A stretch of DNA of 64,000 nt, from contig VZTJ01000548.1 in the NCBI GenBank assembly GCA_013397795.1, positions 62,001-126,000 of the forward strand, given 5' to 3'. This document shows, one piece after another, positions 25,274 to 37,459 of this stretch. Position numbers and translations under genes: made by a program. Origin of the DNA: Orthonyx spaldingii. Lineage: Eukaryota > Chordata > Aves > Passeriformes > Orthonychidae. Position 1 is the first letter of the stretch, and every line of letters starts with the position of its first letter. The notes beneath the pieces were generated by a model. The model was given only the letters and a program-made list of their open reading frames with translations. It was not told where the DNA came from and searched no databases.

Positions 25274-27314
25274 TATCAATGTATTACTCTTTTATGGGAA
25301 AAAAGGAATCTGTACAATCTCAGGTAATGAGACAAAGTAGATGTTGAGGTAAAAGCAAAATCACTTCAGAAGCTTTTTCTCTTTTGTCTTTCAGATCTGA
25401 CTCCAAGGCCAAAATCACATCAGACTCACCACAAAGACTATGAGCCTGGGAGCACAGCTGGAGGCTCATCTTCAGTGCATGTAGATACAGACTAGAGGAT
25501 GTCTACAGGATTTCTGCATGGGAACTCTGAGAATCAAAGGCTACAATAAAGGTTAGACCAAAATAGGACTACCTCCAAGTAATGTTATCAATATCAGACA
25601 TAAGGGTCAATTGCATAAAGATATGGATCCAGCTCTGGAGCATATCAATGCTAAAAATGTAACACCAATATCATGTCAGAATAAAATTTCAAAACCAACT
25701 TTTCATATCCACATTGAAATACAAAGCATCAGAGACAGCAAAAGCCATTTCAGAGAGATTTTATGGGAATCAACTACAGTTAGCTGAGAAAAACCACTTA
25801 CCACAAGAAATTTACAGTGGGTAGAGACCTGTAGATGTAGGACAGCAGCAATTGTGTGATAATTTCATTTTGTTCTGATATCTGTCCTCAAAGATGTTAT
25901 GCTATTGTTTAAATATTTCATGTCTATGTACTGTCTTCAGATTTATTATTTATGCAATAGATGAAAGATCCTAAATTTTTGCTTGAATAATACACTACTA
26001 TGGCAAAACGACTCATCAAGGTTAACCATTCTTCTTGCTTACTACCTTCAGAAATTACATCCTCAAGAGGGATTGCACAACCAAGTCAGATAGTGTGGGC
26101 AAATTTAATTAACTAAATGTCAGAGTCCACAGTTGTTACAGATGACATAAAGAGAAAAAAGAAATAGGGCATAACCTTGAGGTACTTGTTATTGCTGCCA
26201 AATGCTTTAAAGGATTGTTCACTTGGACATGAAGCCTTCAGTCTGTGGCACAATTAATATATGTGTGGATCACATTGTGTCCCTCAAAATAAAATTCCAA
26301 TATGATGTTTCTCACCCTCATTGAAGAAAGTCCAGGGTGTAAGGGAATAAAATACAGAGGCCTCTGCCAGAGCAGATCTGACACCCACACGCTCGTTAGA
26401 CAGGAGAGATCTGGACCCAGTGCTGCTCTTTAATTGCAACCACAGCAGGGAAGCCCAAGATTTCCCCAGCTCAGGTTTGCACTGGCAAATGGCCAGTGAC
26501 CTTGGGCTGGCCACATGTTTGCATCAAATGGTGCATCTGAAAATATCCTCTGCCTTACATCCGAGCAGGGCTGCTGGGTGCTGGCTTGCTGGGGCCTGGC
26601 TGCCCCAGCTGGGAGGAGTTGGGCAGCAGGACCCCAGACATTGTCTGGAAGATTTTTTTATGTCACAGCAATGCTAACTTTACAAAAATAGCTGTATAGA
26701 CTAAATACTGAACAAATCTATCATTCACTGTTTCATCTATACTGGTTTTGGGGAAGAAATTTACTGGAAAGTATTTGTCCATTTTTTTAAATCCCAAAAG
26801 AGTGTTTAAAAAAAAATCTGCCACTGACTGAGCTGTCATATCCTGTAGCTGTTCTTATGGGCCAGTGAAAGCTTGAGGTGTGAACACCAAGCTTAGCCCC
26901 TTGATTTGGGAGAGACAAAGGAGACAACTAACTTCAGGCTTTCCTAATTTCAGCAAGAGGGGTCCTTCCTGGTCCCTCCTGGGAGCCCTTGGTGCCCATC
27001 CACTCCCATCCCATGGAAGGGGACAGAACAAGTCTAGAACTTGCATTCCTTTATCCATGCACACCCAAGGGAGTGCAAAGATTATACAAGACTGTCAGAG
27101 AAAAGAATAAAACCTACTGTCCCCATGAGGTCATTAAATGACCCAGTGACTGAATGACCCAATGACAGCATTGTGAAGAAGAAACGTATATGAAATTCCC
27201 AACAAACTTGTTACAGTACACCCATATTCATTTAAAACTGGCCTGTGAGTGGCGGAAGGAAGCAACAAGATGATTACAGAGCTAATTAAGTTTCAGAATA
27301 AGAAACGAATGAGG
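25274..27314. other. Gene-free interval
   Basis: No gene supported. A GC-richer patch at about 26390-26650 carries overlapping opposite-strand frames (26284-26514 minus, 26420-26677 plus) without known domains; another at 26880-27060 likewise. Neither matched a repeat I recognise. Confidence 0.6.
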
Positions 27315-27370
27315 ATTCACATATAGAAATAAACATAGAAATAAACATTTCACATAGAGAAATAAACATT
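27315..27370. repeat. Short tandem repeat of a 12-mer
   Basis: ATAGAAATAAAC occurs at 27323-27334 and 27335-27346 in direct tandem. A third copy, with two extra bases (ATAGAGAAATAAAC), is at 27354-27367. The outer copies are each preceded by TTCACAT, so a larger and a smaller unit seem to have been duplicated in steps. Confidence 0.85.
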
Positions 27371-29850
27371 TAAAAGAACTTCTAAAAATATCTGCATTAA
27401 ACTAACCACCTCACAATAAACCCAAAAACAAGATGGAGGAAGGTAGGGGAAATTAGATACAGTGGCTTATAGGAATAATTCTGCCCTAGTAAGATAATTG
27501 TAATGCTTATAAATGAGACAAATATATCAATTCTCTAATTTGAGCTATCATAAATAAACAGGAAAACACCTTTCAGGCTATTAGTTTTTGGAACCACAAC
27601 ATAAAGCAATTTTGTTTTCTTTTAAGAGAATACTGGATATTTATAGAGCAACATAATGATTGCAAGATAGTAATTATTAAGGCTTAACAGACAATACTCT
27701 ATATGTGATATTACATTAAGATGCAGTGGGGTTGAGGGATTTTTATTACTATTTGTTGAGAAGTCCATAGAGCCATCTCTAAGCACTTATGGGGAATATA
27801 GGTGCTATTCCTAGGCAGAAACAACCTTCAAAATTTTCCAGGCAACCTCGCAATGAGAGAAATTTTCCCATACTGTAATCACTGTTGGAAAATTGCCCTT
27901 TCTAGACATCCTTTCTTAGGCTTTGTTCTGATAGGAATGAGCTAAAATAAAAGCACAAGCAATGAATACACACAAAGAGAATTTGTTGTTTGATTCACAC
28001 TCCCCAAAGAGTGTTAATGCCTTCAGAGATGTCAAATCATAAAGGCTGTACTGCACAGAAGCACTGTGTGAAAGAAGAGATGAACATTGTTAGAATTCAA
28101 AAATAATAAAATAACATGGTTGGCTGGTACAAGTGACAGTTGTAATTTACACCAGCTTAGGGTCTCTCATTGTTGATACTTTGATACAAATCTTGAAACA
28201 CACTCTAGTTAAGTGGCCTTTTAAGGTAATTTTTATGTACACATATCTTGCTTAAAGTATTGAGTTCTCATATAGTTGACCAATGGGTTATCCAAAAAAC
28301 TTTTTTTCCTGAGAAATGTGGGTTATATATTAATGAGAGCAGTCAGTTACTGCAGAGCATGTTCTCCTGTGGGTCCTGCTTCTGCTCCCTGGTAGTTTCT
28401 TCTCCCCAGCAGCGTCACTGCTTCCCTGATCTCTGCTATTCCCTTTTCACCTCACCTAGAAAGACAGGAAGAAGAAAAGGAGGACCTTTACCCTCATCTG
28501 CCTCACCTGGATTTAAAGTATCCTGCTGCATTAGAGAGAGGGTACTGGGAGCAGTGGGCTCTACAAGGGTGTGGTTGTATTAGTAGTACTACACGAAAAT
28601 ACAGTTATTTGCTCATGCAACTTTTCTTTTGTCAAATATCCTTAGACATAATTATAAAGGACCTCTTCCTGCTCAGAAATCCTTTTGTTTCCTGTCAGGC
28701 TGAGGTGCCAATCATCATACAATAATGAGATGCCAGAGGTGGTACTGCAGTTGTTGGTGTGCAGGGAAATTTTTTCTGCCAGCTGCCAAAGTGGTTTTGA
28801 GCAGGGCATGAAGCAGCCTGAGCACATAGCCGAGGGGCTGTCTGGGAGAAGGATCATTGGGCTGAACAAAAACCACACAAGCACCATGCTAAAATTTTAT
28901 ATGGACAGTCAGTTCCAGGTGCCCAGGAACATCACATGGCACTTTTCAATCTACATCTTCTAGGCCAGGATCCTGTTCCCTGTGGTACCCCTGTGAGTGA
29001 CACTATGATCCTTGTTACAAACCATCATTTTACTACTGATACTGTGGCCAGTCAGCCATGTTTTGAGGGGGTATTTTTGAGAATAATTTTTTCAACCAAA
29101 AGAGCTCCAGCTGGGATGACAGCACAGCAGAGTTATCCCACTCTCAGCCTGCTGAGAATGAAGGTGAGGAGAGGGCACACTACCTTGTTGGACATCCCAT
29201 CAGCCTGGGGTAATTCAAGAGGAGATACCAGGTGAGCCTCTCTATGGACCTCACTCAGCAAACCAAAGCACAGGCAATGCTTGATGAACATTCCCAGTAA
29301 GGGATGCACCCATCCTCTCCAAGATGGAGAAAAAACAAAATAACCATATCCTGACTGTCTGCCACAGAACCATTCATCCCAACCATGTTGGGTTAGGGGC
29401 TAAGCCTGGTGAAAACCACTGCAAATAGATTTTAAGACTAAATAACTGAATGTAGCAAAAATTCTAAATAGGATAGAACCTCAAGTCTGAAAGGGCTGAG
29501 TACTGATCACCTTCATTACCTACAAAGTCATTTAAAACAGAATAGACAATTAACCTGCAGTCACAGACAGACAGTGGCAAGCACATAAGCACTCTCACAG
29601 ACACTGTTCATCCTCTTTTCAAGGGAAAAATAAGAAGTAAACCATTAAAACAAGACATACATATTGTGTTTAACAGGAAAAATCAGCCTTCACTGAATTT
29701 GCATATGACAACCTCATTTCCTACAATGGTTCTCTGCTCAAAGGCAAAATCATTCACTACTATGTCCTGAATCCTCAAAGTATAATATTAATAAAATGCC
29801 CCTTCCTATTAACGGCATATTGAAAAAGAGAAAATTCCTCAAAGATAAAA
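27371..29850. other. Gene-free interval
   Basis: Unique DNA. Frames at 28248-28583(+), 28642-28887(-), 28685-28963(+) and 28936-29235(+) overlap one another and show no recognisable protein family. Somewhat GC-richer patches at 28350-28580 and 28680-28990 were not recognised as repeats. Confidence 0.6.
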
Positions 29851-29920
29851 GAAGAAGGAAGGCAGGAAGGAAGGAAGGAAGGAAGGAAGGAAGGAAGGAA
29901 GGAAGGAAGGAAGGAAGGGG
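29851..29920. repeat. (GGAA)n tetranucleotide microsatellite
   Basis: Degenerate purine repeats begin at 29851. From 29865 to 29918 the array is a pure GGAA/AAGG repeat of about 13 units. On the other strand it reads as CCTT and produces an artefactual serine/phenylalanine/leucine/proline-rich frame at 29750-29941. Confidence 0.97.
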
Positions 29921-31604
29921 TAGTTTTGATAGCTTAAACACAGTATATTCAGACAGACTTTATTTCCATTGACACTTTTTTATGAATTCAAGTACCTGAA
30001 AAACAAAGTTTTGTTTCTTTTTTAATGCATCTCTGCTGTTGGAATTAACCCTTCAAGGAGCAAAGAGACTGATGGATATTCCTGCATACACTCAAAGCTA
30101 ATTGTTCTACTTAGAGCTTTAGATCAACTTCAAACCAAATTGTAGCAGGCAAGCAATTGCTCACTCCTAAGTGCTTATGTGGTTTTGTTGTTTAGATCTC
30201 ATGAGACTGCTAAAGCCATCACTTCAGGCTCACTGGTAAGAGCTACGTCAAATTATTTTGTAACAATGTGAGTTCTTATATATCTATTATTTACCACTTC
30301 AGTGATTTAAAACACAGTGGAAATTTCTGTGGGTTTTGCTGCTGAACTGAGCTAGATTGACTGGAGGAGGGGGGAGTGAGAATGAGGTGAACAGACAGTG
30401 CCACTATGCTAGTTAAATGAGGCTGCTGATTATTTTTGTGTTGGACAAGTCTGCCACAACAGGTATTACTCTTAGTGAGCTTTGCAATATTGGTACATGC
30501 TGCTTCAATTATTTTTTCCTCTTCATCCTTCTCCTGTATATTAATCCTTTTTCTATATATTCCTTTTCTTTTTTTGTGATTGCCTGTTCTGTAAGACTTT
30601 CAAAGGACAAGTAATACACTGCAGAAGTAAAAACTCAAACCCTTTCCTGTAAGAACAGTGTGATATTTCTGTAATTGTGTAAGCTAGAGATGGACTTGGA
30701 TCATGCAGTCCTCTCAACCTCTGCCCAGCACAAGATTTTCCCTCACTATAGGCCAGTTCATTTTTAGACATCTCAAAAGATGGAGATTCCTCCTTCTGTT
30801 CTACCATAACCTCACCTTCTGCACAGAACAGATGTTGTCCCAAAAAGCCAGTCAGAGTCTTCACCTGACTTTTTCTGGAATATTAGGTGGTTACCCTTCC
30901 ATTACAGATGTGCATAACCTCAGGGTAGTCTGAGAGCAATCAGTGGCTGTTACATATAAATACCACTTTGTAAGAAGTGGTGCATGTGCTGTTAAAGTAC
31001 ATAATTGGCGCCCTGCAATGCCCTTACCTTGCACCCCAGTACATCCCTGGCTATGCTGTAATGAGGCTCTTCAGGAGGTATTCACACCATGTAACTTCAG
31101 CTGGGCAATGGTAAAAGGTAGCCCCAAACTCAAGTGCTTCAGATTGCTCTGTGGAGATGACTCCTCTTCCCATGAACTGTATGAGGTGTTTAGGTGGTTC
31201 ATTGCAGTGTTTCAATTAGATGCCTACAGTGTGAAGATGTGAATACCCTGTGACTTTACTATCTCAGATCTTTGCTGGCTGTGTTATATATCATTCTACT
31301 TGACAAATTTGGGCTTACAAGATGGTAATTACCAAACTCTCCTCCTTTGTTTTCAGACTTGCTCACCTAAATTGTACTTTTACCGCAAAGGGCTGGCACT
31401 TATTTCTTGTGAACAGAATTGCTCTTCCCTATTGCTTTATCTCTGCTCTCCATACTTCTGCTGTATTTCTCAGCCTATAGTAGTTATTTCTATTTCCAGT
31501 CAGTCTGATGTTTGTTCAATTTGCATAGTAACTTCTTCATTCCCAACCTGAAAACAACAATGTTATGATCTATCAGATTTGAGGAAAGTCAAAAAGACAA
31601 ATAT
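29921..31604. other. Gene-free interval
   Basis: Unique AT-rich DNA. Several frames of 65-103 codons on both strands (30417-31551) lack recognisable motifs and overlap antisense to each other. Confidence 0.65.
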
Positions 31605-31646
31605 TTCTTAACCTGACAGAATATTAATATTCTGTCTTAATAAGAA
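31605..31646. repeat. Perfect 22-bp palindrome inside a longer imperfect one
   Basis: At 31615-31636 GACAGAATATT is followed directly by its exact reverse complement AATATTCTGTC. After four unpaired bases each side, TTCTTA (31605-31610) pairs with TAAGAA (31641-31646), so a cruciform-capable palindrome of about 42 bases is present. This is directly visible in the sequence; whether it has any function is unknown. Confidence 0.9.
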
Positions 31647-34600
31647 TATCATATATAATAAAATATTTTTTTTCTCCAGATCATATAATTCTCATAAGAA
31701 GGCAGTATTCTATGCTTAAACACATTTATCACCTCTGTTACTTTATCTTCACTGTTAAATACTTTTATTACATTGGCTAACTAAAAACTTATGATTTGTT
31801 ACAGATCTTCCAGAGCTGCTGACAGAGCTAATTGCTAAATTGCCACTGATCATACTCTGGGTAACTTCATTACCAGGTTTGATGTCACCTCCAATCCTTT
31901 TGCCCAGAAGCTTTATAAGACTCTAACATTTATTAAATTTGACCAAACAAATTGACCATCCTGCTTCATGTGAGAACAAGGTTTAGAAATTTGACTGTAT
32001 CTTTTACCTCAGAAATTTCAAACCAGCACATCAATTTTCAAAGGTCACTCATTTTGCTGTATTTTATCTCAGTTTCCTTACCCCAATCTATTTGCTTTCT
32101 AGCAAGTCATTCCTGCTTTTCAGTTCTTTCTGGGGTGACAGAGCTCGTTACCTCTCCAGAACTCAGGAGAAGAACAGCCTGCATGACCAGTGTCACACAG
32201 TGATCCAGAATCACTAACGATATTCACCAGCACTTCCACATGCAATAGAGGATCTTGATGAAACAGAACATTCCTGAAGACCACCTGCATTCTTCATTGC
32301 TGGTACCATGCAGTCAGAAATAAGGTTTGTGATGCAGGCACAGGTAGGAACTCAACAAAGCAAAAGATGGAGTCCAAATAACTAATAATTCAGCTCCAGA
32401 TAAAAAAATTAATTGAAAATTTATATGGGCACATAGCCTAAAATGATATTACTTTTTAAAGGCTGGGTTACACACTTTCTTTCTTTTCAGTAAAGTTACT
32501 TTTTGTCTGGCTTCTTCCCCTACTTTCTTCTTTTTCCTAAGTTCTTCAAGTGATATTAAGTTTGTTATGTCAGCATGTTAGTCAATCCTATTGCAGCTTT
32601 TATCAAACTGGCAGATTCTGGCTCTGTGGTGTTTTTATGACATGGTTGCTCTGACAGATTGCTCCCACATGCCACTGGAAAATACAGTGACTCAGAGGAG
32701 CAGCTGGGAGCACACACTTTCAGCCCGCTGCTTTGATGGATTAGAAACTCTCCCAGAGCCTATCACAGGGAGAGGTGATAATGCTGCCTTCCAAACACGT
32801 TCGCTTGCATCACACCTGTGCTGAGAGACTGTGCAAAGTGTTGCCACACTAATTTCAGAGATAATTGGGAAAAGCATAAACCCCACATCTCTCTCTGTTT
32901 CAGCATCTCATACATGCACATACAGGAAGTTTGGTGATCAGTACTCCCACAACCCATCACCCTGTCTTTTGATAATAGACATTGGATATTTCAAAAGACA
33001 TGCACAAGATGGTCCCAAAATAATGGGTCTTTAAAATTATGGAAGTAAGTTTATTGCAGCCCTCACTGTCTAAAGACGGGTTTATGCCTTGAAGTAAGTG
33101 AGACTGCAATCAATGAAAACCTCTATTAAAGTTTACTGTTCTTCCTGTTGTAGATCTTGGTCATTTTGTTAGCTATTGAAAAGATGTATTTAAGAGTTCA
33201 GCTAAAATCCAAAGTGTCAGTAGTAGCATGCAGCAATTAGATCAATAGACTGCTCCTTGTGTGAAAAAAACCCATTTTTTTACATTCAGCCTCTTTGAGT
33301 TTGCCAGTTTCTAAGATTGTTGTGTGCTTTTTCTATTCATGGATTAGTCACTTGGGTAAAAAAAAACAGTGGTTTGCCTCCTCTAAACTCTTGTTATCAT
33401 TAAATATTTTTGACATGAGGTTTCTTACTCCCCCCCTTCAAAATGAAACAAAGTTCAGCCTTCTTCTTCCCTTTTTTTTGTCTCTGTGTCTATATTGTTT
33501 CCCATTGTTTGTCTTCACTTTCCTTGTTTGCTGCCAATGATTTTTGCAGCCTTTGGCCACAAATCATACTCATACTGAAGGTCGTAAATCTCCATATAGA
33601 CACATATAACACACATTTAGACAGTGTCCATACTCATACAGGAGCCATTTGTATTGCTCCTAAGTAAAGGATGTGGCAGAATGGGAAGGTGCAAGTAGGA
33701 GAGGGAATGAAACCAAATGACCTTCTGTGGTGATCAGAGATAAATTGAGCAATAGAAGTTTCCAAACCCCCTAGAGGCTGCAGGAAGCCCAGGTGCCTCC
33801 TCACAGGTTACATCCACCTTACCACCTGTGCATTATTAGCAATGTCCAAAGGCTGATTTGCATTGTGGTTAAGTTCCACCCCGGTGAAATTTGGTATTTT
33901 ATGTGCAGGGAATCCTAAAAATAAATATAAGTTTTGCTTTTCTTTTTTTCACCCAAATTCCTTCCTCATTTTTTTCATGTCTATGCTATATTTATGCAGT
34001 ATTTGATGCCTCAGAGTTCAACATGAACATTTGGGTTGTGGGAAAAATTATCTCTGCATTTCAGGTAGCTACTAACATCAATAGTGTATTTGTATATGTT
34101 ACTGTTTAATCATCTTTACCATGCAAGGACAATCATTTACATTACATTCACTTCAGAACCCAAATCCATTTTATTCATGAACTCAGAGTAATACAGAGTA
34201 TATTGCATTTTTCAGATGAAGAATGCATTTATTAACAAGTTGCCCCATGAAGGATTAAAGATTTGTTAGCACACCTAACACCTTGCTGTATTTAATTGCT
34301 AGAATTTAAAAAATTAGTATGAATAATTTCAAGATTTTAATCTCCTTTATATTCTTACATGAACACATAACATCTGTGGTCAATTTGCTATCCTATTGAA
34401 AGGGCAATTTAAAAGTTTGACATGATCCCTGGGCCAAAATGTTCTGGACTAAACTTTCTGAAATCAGTTTGGTGACATTGAAGGAACTTTCCTCCTTAAT
34501 ACAGGAATTCCTGCTGTTAAATGCACACCAGAAGTTGTCAAACATTTATTTCTAAGGATTTGTCCAAAGTACAGTATGAACCCTTTCAAAGATAGAATTA

Positions 34601-36355
34601 TGTGCATGTTGGTGACCACTTTAAAGTATTTAGGCTTCTCTAATTGTAACCTGAAAATGTGGTTCAGAACTTTTTGGGTTTTTTTCCTTTTTATCCCTCC
34701 CTCCTCAATGTCTATCATGGCAAATGGTAGGAAAAGAGATAAAAAAGCAGGTTTCCCATTATAGGACTTATGGCTTTGGGACTGCAAGGTGCACCAAGAG
34801 ATAAGAATTCAGAATTTAAAAGAGTATGATAAGGCTCTCTAAGACCATTTCGCTCTCTGAAACTACCTGTTCTAGGAGGCTTTTTCTGGATGTGCATTTT
34901 AGTTATCAGAGAGTTGTGGTCAGTGAAACAGTGGCAATTGGCTACTGCAACCAGACTGAAACCAGCGAATAATACATCTGCAAAGAGCTGTTCACTGTGA
35001 GTCAAACTCTGGCAAACAAACTGCTGCAAGTTCTCCTCAGATATGTGGACTGTGAGAGGGAAGGAGAGAATGAGAGCTTTTTAGATGACAGTGTTTTTTC
35101 AGAATTGGGCATGCATTGTGAAAGTTCAGCTGTACACCAAATTATTTGTGTGCTATGTGAGGGCTAGTGTTACTACAGAGCACCGTTTGCAAAATGTTTA
35201 AATATGGATCAGAGTATGAATGTAAAAACCATGTACAATCTAGGCTGCTTCCCACACATACACCAGAGCAAATAATGATGTGATTGGAGAGACATAATGA
35301 CAATATTGTGCCTATAATGCATTTGCCCAAAGGTACGCTTGTGAATATGTTTTCTGTTCATTTCTGTTCTCTATTGCACATTTCCCTCAACTTAATTATT
35401 CCATTGATTGTAATTAAGCTCCCTCTAAGTCTGTGAGTGTGGAGTGCATTTTCAAAATAAATATGAGCAAGCTGACTTGCTTCTGAAGCTTTTTTAAACT
35501 CTCTCAGCTCTATAAAATGCCTAACAGGCACTTTATATCTGAGAACACAAATGCATTTTAGAGACTTTCTATAACCTTAGCTATTTTAAAAAGAGAGAGG
35601 GAAAAATCTGCTGATTTACAAACAATTGAAATCAAACCTATGGCAATTTTTAAATTAATTATTCCTATTATTGATATAATATTAGCACCTATTAAAATGT
35701 GAGCACCCCTATAGAGATTAATATTGCTTCACTGTAGTGGCTGAACAAACACACATTAAGAAACACTCCCTGCCCAAAAACAAGGCTTGTACATTAACAC
35801 CTTGGATGGGCTGAAGAGAAGAGCAAAAAGTATGATAGTAACTAGATAGTAGCAGAACTAACTGTGTAACTAGATATATTTTTGGCATAAAACTGTAGTC
35901 TCAGTTTGCCACCTGTCTAACCATCTCAACATTGCAACTTATTTTCATAACCTGAAGAAATTCTTTAGATTCATAAATGTTTATATAATATTGATCTGCC
36001 TTAACTGCACTGTAGTACTCAATATCTGTTTTTCCTCTCTCTGCCTCTCTCTCTTTCCCCAAAGCCACAATCTGTCCCACAAGAACAAATGGTGTTGCAG
36101 TAGCTTTATAATATAAACAATAAATTATATGTATGTTTATTTGCTTCTGAGATGAAGGCACTTGAAAAAGTTTGCATGTAGTCTATTTTCATCTAGTTTA
36201 ATTAATGACCACTGAGGCTCCTTAATACCTCAGAGTTACCATGTCCAGTATAGTGCCTCAATATTATGTGACTGTAATATGTTCTAAAATAGGATAATTT
36301 GAAATTCATAGGTATTTAAAGATTTCTAGTGCCAATGGATGCCAGATTTGAATTT
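31647..36355. other. Gene-free interval
   Basis: AT-rich unique DNA, no gene supported. Short frames (for example 31952-32203, 32591-32824, 33295-33540, 34464-34787) have no known domains. Homopolymer T and C runs occur near 33430 and 33470. A stretch at about 35395-35565 has few low-complexity features and several AT-rich motif cores, but nothing identifiable. Confidence 0.6.
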
Positions 36356-36420
36356 AAAAAAAAAAAAAAAAAAANNNNNNNNNNNNNNNNNNNNNNNNNN
36401 NNNNNNNNNNNNNAAAAAAA
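36356..36420. other. Poly-A tract with a 39-base assembly gap
   Basis: A run of 19 A residues (36356-36374) leads into 39 N characters (36375-36413) and then seven more A residues (36414-36420). This is a small gap in the assembly where a homopolymer or A-rich tract could not be resolved. The true length of the tract is unknown, and an A-rich retroposon tail or microsatellite could be hidden inside. Confidence 0.95.
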
Positions 36421-37126
36421 GAAAAATACTTAATTAGAAACAGCTAGCAAAATCTCATGTACACAATAGGGTATAGATTTGGATGCAGTGTATCATCAGA
36501 TGAAACACAGCATATGCAAGACCATATTGTAGCAGAATGAAGTCACTTTCTTACATTAAGCCCTTTTGTGTCTTCTCAACATACCCAAAATAGAATAGTT
36601 ATCCAAAAACGTATTATTACAAACAACTGATATCTCTTAATAAATATTTGTTGAAACTAGCAATGAAATTTTTGCAATATCCTATAATCTTTTGGCTATA
36701 ACATACCAGGTGGCATGGTGACGATATCACTCTGAGTTCCCAGTAAAAGTTCCCAAGTTTTGTAAGTTCAGTGCTTAATTTCATGAAAACTGATGTCTAA
36801 AATAGATCAGGTGAACTGCACCATGCACACATTTCTCCATCAGCTCCCAAGGGAGCGTAGAGCAGCTGTCGATACCCAGACTGTAGAGATCTAAAATTAA
36901 GCAAGATAGTTCCCATCCTTTACATCACTTGACTTGATCTTTTCTGGTCAAACAAGATGGTAGCTATGAGGATTTAGCTCTACATTAAAGCACCTGAAGT
37001 AGTGCAGAAAGAGGGATTTACAACAAAATAACAAGACATATGCCTCATCATTTCATACTTGTTTGCAAGAGTACCTGAAAGAAGCAGAACATGCATTTCA
37101 TTGCATCTCTGGTGAGACATATCAAC
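36421..37126. other. Interval downstream of the minus-strand exon-like frame
   Basis: AT-rich DNA lying 3' of the 37.1-kb candidate when read on the minus strand. I see no minus-strand AATAAA signal within this stretch; the nearest TTTATT on the plus strand is about 1 kb away, near 36136. No repeat recognised. Confidence 0.55.
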
Positions 37127-37459
37127 TCACAGCTCTCTATGGATCTCTTCATCGTTTATTTCTGGTTTTTTATTAAGTCTGAGTGAAGGAGGATATGATG
37201 CAGTATTAAAGTCCTGCTCACTATTTGCCTCATACACTGAAGTTTGTGAAAGAGGAAAAGTAATGGCTTGCTCCTCAAGTGGTGATATTTTCACTGACTT
37301 TTTAGCTTTAATATTCCCGGAAAACTGCTCAACTTCCCTTTCTGCTGCAGCCAGCGAGAGCAAAGTACCACTGTTATCTGATATACCACCTTGAACAAGT
37401 GATCTTGTAGTAGGAAATGTAAGAGGACCAGGGGGTGATCGACCAGCAGTGGCTTTATG
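37127..37459 (-). pseudogene. Exon-like open stretch, 110 codons, unidentified protein (exon or pseudogene fragment)
   Basis: On the minus strand the frame is open from 37459 to a TGA at 37127-37129, 110 codons, with no ATG to start it. The composition is unlike the other frames here. It begins serine/proline/threonine/glycine-rich (includes GRSPPGPLTFPTTRSLVQGG), passes through LSLAAAEREVEQFSGNIKAK, and ends charged (LNKKPEINDEEIHREL). There are no cysteine or leucine runs typical of antisense noise. A plausible splice acceptor (pyrimidine-rich TCCTCTTACATTTCCTACTA then CAAG) lies just before 37403, so a terminal exon of 37127-37403 is possible. Alternatively the frame is a pseudogene fragment: a second minus frame of 66 codons at 37455-37655 (HICCICHHKFGYLSHMTPEM) overlaps its upstream end in another phase, as a frameshift would give. 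I do not recognise the protein family. Confidence 0.35.

Noticed and set aside
29750..29941. Serine/phenylalanine/leucine/proline-repeat frame
   Set aside because: Produced by the CCTT microsatellite.
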